Assembly (NCBI GenBank): GCA_030833845.1
Contig: JAURGK010000003.1
Location: 62,001-126,000, forward strand
DNA length: 64,000 nt
Direction: 5' to 3'
Source of the DNA: Crocinitomicaceae bacterium
GTDB taxonomy: Bacteria; Bacteroidota; Bacteroidia; Flavobacteriales_D; Crocinitomicaceae
Shown: positions 60,557 through 64,000 of the stretch, piece by piece
Numbering within the stretch: position 1 is the first letter of the stretch
Layout of the letters: each line of letters opens with the position of its first letter
Notes under the pieces: model-generated
Databases searched by the model: none
Told to the model about the DNA's origin: nothing
The model's input: the letters and a program-made list of their open reading frames with translations, nothing else
Position numbers and translations under genes: made by a program

Positions 60557-61262
60557 TTTGCCATTCTCTGTATAGGTCAAAATAACTTTTTGTTTCGAGT
60601 ATGACCGCCCCACCAAGGGTATCGCCATATTTGGCTGGAAGCCCACCTGTATATACCGTAATACGACCAATTGCACAACTAGGAACATTGAAAACTTCGT
60701 TGGATTTGATGCCATCGAGTACATAAATCATGTCTCCCTTACGTGCTCCTCGGAACATCAATTGACCATCATCAGCTTTTTTAACATCTGAATTGGTATT
60801 AGCCACCATATCCACCACGCTGAATTTATCTGGCCGGTACTTGATTTCTTTGGGCGAAAGTGTAGTTACTGGAGTTTCTCCAATTCGGATGCGTGCTTTC
60901 TCATATCTGCCACCACCAACTCTGATGGCCTTAGTATCTTGAGTTTTGCTTTGAAAATATATTGTGCCAGCGTTGCCATAGGCCTCCACAGGAACTTCTA
61001 CCACTACTTTTTCGGTGCTGTCTGATTGGAATACCCCAAATACTTCATAAGTGCCGGCTGGCAAACCCACAATACGGAAGCGCCCATCCTCGTTTGAAAG
61101 CGCCAAGTATACACGTCCATTTTCTTTGATAATGGCTTTTGCCCCTGCGATAGGTTGCTGGCTATCAAAATTTACAAATGAACCGATCACATCACCGGTT
61201 CCAGATTGTGCAAATGTGCTTAAGGCTACTGAGAGCATCCACACCAAAGTCAAGTTTTTCAT
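60528..61262 (-). CDS. plug-only TonB-dependent receptor-like protein
   Basis: 244-residue exported protein. A signal peptide (to about LSTFAQ) is followed by a carboxypeptidase-regulatory-like beta domain (GSFVNFDSQQPIAGAKAIIKENG, residues about 25-105) and then a TonB receptor plug domain (FRGARKGDMIYVLDGIKSNEVFNVPSCAIGRITVYTGGLPAKYGDTLGGAVILETK, up to residue 235). No barrel follows: the protein ends 10 residues after the plug. The reading frame and spacing are intact, so this is not an obvious pseudogene. ATG 61262 is the likely start; 61268 adds two residues. The 3' end overlaps truA. Confidence 0.82.
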   Translation of the reverse strand: MKNLTLVWMLSVALSTFAQSGTGDVIGSFVNFDSQQPIAGAKAIIKENGRVYLALSNEDGRFRIVGLPAGTYEVFGVFQSDSTEKVVVEVPVEAYGNAGTIYFQSKTQDTKAIRVGGGRYEKARIRIGETPVTTLSPKEIKYRPDKFSVVDMVANTNSDVKKADDGQLMFRGARKGDMIYVLDGIKSNEVFNVPSCAIGRITVYTGGLPAKYGDTLGGAVILETKSYFDLYREWQINQPDPTQR

Positions 61263-61315
61263 AAGCATGTTTATGATATAGATGCCTGGCGTGGTATTAT
61301 TCCACAAAAAAAAAA

Positions 61316-62197
61316 TTAAAGTGCTGCGCTGAAAGTAGGAATTTCACGGTCAATTTTCTTAAATAGACCTTGCAATACCTTTCCTGGACCAACTTCTATT
61401 ACTTCTGTACATCCATCGGCCAACATATTTTGCATGATTTGTGTCCAACGAACAGCGCCAGTGAGTTGCGTAATGAGATTCTTTTTGATTTCATCTGGCG
61501 TACTTATGGCCATGGCATTGACATTCTGATAAACTGGGCAAATCGGATTTGAGAAAGTAGTTGCTTCAATGGCTGCGGCAAGTTCTTCTCTTGCAGGTTC
61601 CATCAATGGAGAGTGGAATGCCCCGCCCACTTGTAAAACCAAAGCTCGTTTTGCACCCGCTTCGCTCAAGGCAGCACAGGCCGCATCGATGGCCTCTAAA
61701 CTTCCGGAAATGACCAACTGACCAGGGCAATTATAATTGGCAGGAACCACAACGCCGTCGATAGTAGAACAGATGTTCTCTACAATAGCATCATCAAGAC
61801 CTAAAATCGCTGCCATGGTGCTTGGTGCCAACTCACAAGCCTTTTGCATGGCTGCAGCACGCTTAGCAACCAAGCGCAATCCGGCTTCAAAAGAAAGAGC
61901 CTTATTAGCAACAAGCGCTGAAAATTCACCAAGTGAATGCCCAGCAACCATATCTGGTTGAAATTGATCGCCCAAACAGGCAGCTAAAATAGTGCTGTGC
62001 AGGAAAATTGCCGGTTGGGTTACATTGGTTTGTTTTAGGGCCTCATCAGTGCCTTCAAACATGATGCTTTGAATATCAAAGCCAAGGATCTCATTTGCTT
62101 GTGCAAACATAGAACGTGCTAATTCAGATTGTTCGAATAGGTCCTTGCCCATTCCAGAAAATTGGGCCCCTTGGCCCGGGAATACATATGCCTTCAT
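61316..62197 (-). CDS. fabD: malonyl CoA-acyl carrier protein transacylase
   Basis: Loads malonyl groups onto ACP for fatty acid synthesis; 293 residues. Nucleophile S88 lies in AGHSLGEFSAL, the acyl-binding FPGQGAQFSGMG is at the N-terminus, and the catalytic His lies in GGAFHSPLMEPA. A CAAATTTG followed by four nucleotides lies directly before the ATG, a one-mismatch version of the -7 box. The gene stands alone. Confidence 0.96.
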   Translation of the reverse strand: MKAYVFPGQGAQFSGMGKDLFEQSELARSMFAQANEILGFDIQSIMFEGTDEALKQTNVTQPAIFLHSTILAACLGDQFQPDMVAGHSLGEFSALVANKALSFEAGLRLVAKRAAAMQKACELAPSTMAAILGLDDAIVENICSTIDGVVVPANYNCPGQLVISGSLEAIDAACAALSEAGAKRALVLQVGGAFHSPLMEPAREELAAAIEATTFSNPICPVYQNVNAMAISTPDEIKKNLITQLTGAVRWTQIMQNMLADGCTEVIEVGPGKVLQGLFKKIDREIPTFSAAL

Positions 62198-62201
62198 ATT
62201 G

Positions 62202-62209
62202 CAAATTTG
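62202..62209 (-). promoter_or_regulatory. weak -7 box (CAAATTTG), 4 nt before fabD ATG
   Basis: One mismatch to TAnnTTTG (first base C), with the same 4-nt distance to the start codon as the leaderless candidates. Confidence 0.25.
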
Positions 62210-62236
62210 GGCATAAAAATAAGTAAATATTAAAGA

Positions 62237-63082
62237 TTAGAGCTGCCCATCCGAATGATACTTGCCCAATTTAAAAATGCGCACTTTGCGAAGAATTCCA
62301 TCTTGATCATAATCATAAACCTTTCCATCGTAAAGTTGGCCATTTTTAAATTCACCATCCATCCAAATCTCATCGTTATCGTTGTAAACTTTATTGTATC
62401 CATTAGGTACAAAGCGTAGTCCTTTGGTTTTAGGATTGGTCAGTTTTGGCGGATAAATTTGAGAATTTGAAGCAACGTTTGGTTTTGGATTCAGATTTTG
62501 CACCTGAGCATTGTGTTTTTGAATAGCTCCAATTTGACCGCTCTCTGTAACCTTAAACGACGAAAGCAAATTCCCACTCGTATCATAGCGCAACACCTCC
62601 CCTTGAAGAGTTCCGTTTTTTACAGTATAGGACAAAGCTATTTTGCCATTTTCATGGTAGTAACTTACCTTTCCGCTTTCCTGACCTTGGTTATTAAAAT
62701 TGGCGCGGTAAGCCACATGGCCGTTTTGGTGATAGCGGACCAAGGCTCCTTTGTATCTGTTGGATTGAAATTCACCTTGCTCGGCAATTTGCCCATTAGA
62801 ATAGTACCTTGTGTAGTCTCCTTCAGGTCGGTTATTTCGGTATGTTCCTTTCAATTGTGCCTGACCATTGCTAAAAAATTTAGTCCATATACCTTCTTTC
62901 CTACCATTGACGTAATACCCCTCCTCTACCTTGAGGTCTTTAGGTATATGGCGTTTTGGGTAATCTTTACCATAATAGGTCCATTTGCCATGGCGTTGAC
63001 CGGCATCATTGCGCTTGTTTTGGGCATGGACCCCAAGTGTGAGCAAAATAATAAGACAAGTCGCAGAAGTACGTAATTTCAC
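62237..63082 (-). CDS. exported MORN-variant repeat protein (GTG start)
   Basis: 281 residues. A signal peptide (to about GVHAQ) is followed by at least six MORN-variant (YwqK type) repeats of about 23 residues with the core YYxNGxxxxxGxF, such as WTKFFSNGQAQLKGTYRNN and YTRYYSNGQIAEQGEFQSN. Relatives are loosely called YwqK antitoxins, but no toxin gene is adjacent. The start is GTG 63082; the next ATG lies inside the repeats. Divergent from the flavin reductase gene; function unknown. Confidence 0.83.
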   Translation of the reverse strand: MKLRTSATCLIILLTLGVHAQNKRNDAGQRHGKWTYYGKDYPKRHIPKDLKVEEGYYVNGRKEGIWTKFFSNGQAQLKGTYRNNRPEGDYTRYYSNGQIAEQGEFQSNRYKGALVRYHQNGHVAYRANFNNQGQESGKVSYYHENGKIALSYTVKNGTLQGEVLRYDTSGNLLSSFKVTESGQIGAIQKHNAQVQNLNPKPNVASNSQIYPPKLTNPKTKGLRFVPNGYNKVYNDNDEIWMDGEFKNGQLYDGKVYDYDQDGILRKVRIFKLGKYHSDGQL

Positions 63083-63105
63083 CTTACCAATTTACGAAAT
63101 TTGGC

Positions 63106-63113
63106 TAACTTTG
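63106..63113 (+). promoter_or_regulatory. Bacteroidota -7 box (TAACTTTG)
   Basis: TAnnTTTG match 7 nt before the ATG at 63121, predicting a very short leader. Confidence 0.5.
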
Positions 63114-63120
63114 AATTGAA

Positions 63121-64000
63121 ATGCTGAGCCTTGACCCTAAAGAATTACCAATTCAACGATTGCACCAACTATTACTCGGCGCCATTGGTCCTAGGCCGAT
63201 AGCTTTTGCATCTACCCTAGATAGCAACGGGCAATCAAATTTAGCTCCCTTTAGCTTTTTTAATGTGTTCAGTGCCAACCCACCCATTTTGGTTTTTTCA
63301 CCCGCAAGATCTGGGCGAACAGGACAAAGCAAAGATACCTTTCTTAATGCCAAGGCCCACCCCGAAGTAGTAATCAATATTGTCAATTACAAAATGGTAC
63401 ATCAAATGAGCTTGGCCAGTTCTCCCTACCCACCTGAGGTCGATGAATTTGTCAAATCTGGATTTACCCCTTTGGCTTCTGTCGCAGTGGCCCCCTTCCG
63501 GGTTGCCGAATCGCCGGTTCAGTTTGAATGTAAGGTACAGCAAATCATTGAACTTGGTCAAGAAGGTGGTGCAGGTAACCTCATCATTTGCGAGGTGGTA
63601 CAGCTCCACATTCAAGAAGACCTACTCACCGAAAACGGCCTCATTGATCAACATAAAATTGATTTGGTTGCACGCATGGGTGGCGATTGGTATTGTCACG
63701 CCAATTCAAATGCGCTTTTTGAAGTTAAAAAACCTATCACTACCTGCGGTATAGGTTATGACCAATTGCCACAAGACATCAAAGCAAGCAAAATACTAAG
63801 TGCAAACAATCTTGGGCAGTTAGCGGGCATAGAAGAATTGCCTAATGAGACCGATGTCAACGAATACAAACTACTCGAATTATCTCATATTTTCCTAGAG
63901 CTCGAAGAAGACCCAAGGGCCTTAGAAGAAGCCCTGCATGAACGAGCCAAAACACTTTTGGCTCAAAACCAACTCAACGAAGCATGGCTTACCCTGCTTT
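63121..64000 (+). CDS. flavin reductase family protein (partial, 3' end outside window)
   Basis: Open reading frame from ATG 63121 to the window edge, 293 residues seen. It has the FMN-binding split-barrel flavin reductase fold: LLGAIGPRPIAFASTLDSNGQSNLAPFSFFNVFSANPP and GRTGQSKDTFLNAKAHPEVVINI. The flavin-binding segments and the YPPEVDEF turn are typical. The last 60 residues (LELEEDPRALEEALHERAKTLLA) are an acidic helical tail not usual in the core family; the C-terminus is outside the window. Electron donor and partner oxygenase are not known. Confidence 0.9.
   Translation, partial: MLSLDPKELPIQRLHQLLLGAIGPRPIAFASTLDSNGQSNLAPFSFFNVFSANPPILVFSPARSGRTGQSKDTFLNAKAHPEVVINIVNYKMVHQMSLASSPYPPEVDEFVKSGFTPLASVAVAPFRVAESPVQFECKVQQIIELGQEGGAGNLIICEVVQLHIQEDLLTENGLIDQHKIDLVARMGGDWYCHANSNALFEVKKPITTCGIGYDQLPQDIKASKILSANNLGQLAGIEELPNETDVNEYKLLELSHIFLELEEDPRALEEALHERAKTLLAQNQLNEAWLTLL

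Noticed and set aside
62237-63082. Toxin-antitoxin system (YwqK-type antitoxin name)
   Set aside because: No toxin gene is adjacent; the protein is a secreted repeat protein.

Overview
The window comes from a member of the Bacteroidota, most likely a flavobacterium-like aerobic heterotroph. The evidence is a gliding-motility lipoprotein GldH directly after a RicT/PSP1 protein, a TonB-dependent receptor, Bacteroidota-type LptD, lamin-tail and TonB_C/beta-barrel proteins, lack of Shine-Dalgarno sequences, and many promoters of the Bacteroidota type (TAnnTTTG). About 98% of the DNA is coding. There is no tRNA, rRNA, insertion sequence, phage or CRISPR array, so this is a chromosomal core and house-keeping stretch with a few accessory loci.

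Layout. 1-3.1 kb (minus): acyl-CoA ligase (cut by the window edge), SLC13-type anion symporter and a small unknown protein. 3.1-6.6 kb (plus): rRNA methyltransferase, MATE exporter, Fmt. 6.6-11.2 kb (minus): a TonB_C/beta-barrel fusion, a TonB-dependent receptor preceded by a clear TPP riboswitch, and Asd. 11.3-17.1 kb (plus): lamin-tail secreted protein, then a run with a LETM1-related protein, an unknown protein, an ABC ATPase and a YihY/BrkB protein. 17-24.3 kb: LptD (minus) divergent from amidase, MlaD, two Fe-S proteins and a conserved small protein. 24.3-28.9 kb (minus): DUF2752, a Pmp3-domain lipoprotein, a deoC-ALDH-truncated ALDH operon and an acidic-tailed protein. 29-35.8 kb (plus): radA, rsmI, holB, ricT, gldH and others. 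35.8-38.9 kb (minus): a RecB/AddA-like helicase-nuclease. 39-49.1 kb (plus): an MbnP/MbnH copper pair, a 465-aa conserved protein, a WYL regulator, paaG-paaH-like genes, metK, mtnA and a hydrolase. 49-52.1 kb: a LysR regulator divergent from two unknown proteins and an SbtA bicarbonate transporter. 52.1-57.2 kb (minus): a TetR-ABC-HlyD-TolC export operon whose ABC protein has lost every ATPase motif. 57.5-64 kb: phosphodiester glycosidase, TPR/PD40 protein, truA, a plug-only TonB-receptor-like protein, fabD, a MORN protein and a flavin reductase (cut by the window edge).

Three genome-scale patterns stand out. All seven convergent gene pairs overlap at their 3' ends by 7-50 bp. The promoter box TAnnTTTG lies exactly 3-4 nt before the start codon of six genes, which suggests leaderless mRNAs. 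Several genes have no usable ATG and must start with GTG or TTG. The most interesting candidate systems are the pseudo-ABC exporter operon, the split ALDH16-like enzyme beside DeoC, the riboswitch-controlled outer-membrane thiamine receptor, the MbnP/MbnH pair, and the LysR/DUF6671/SbtA bicarbonate locus. No entirely new system could be proved from sequence alone.
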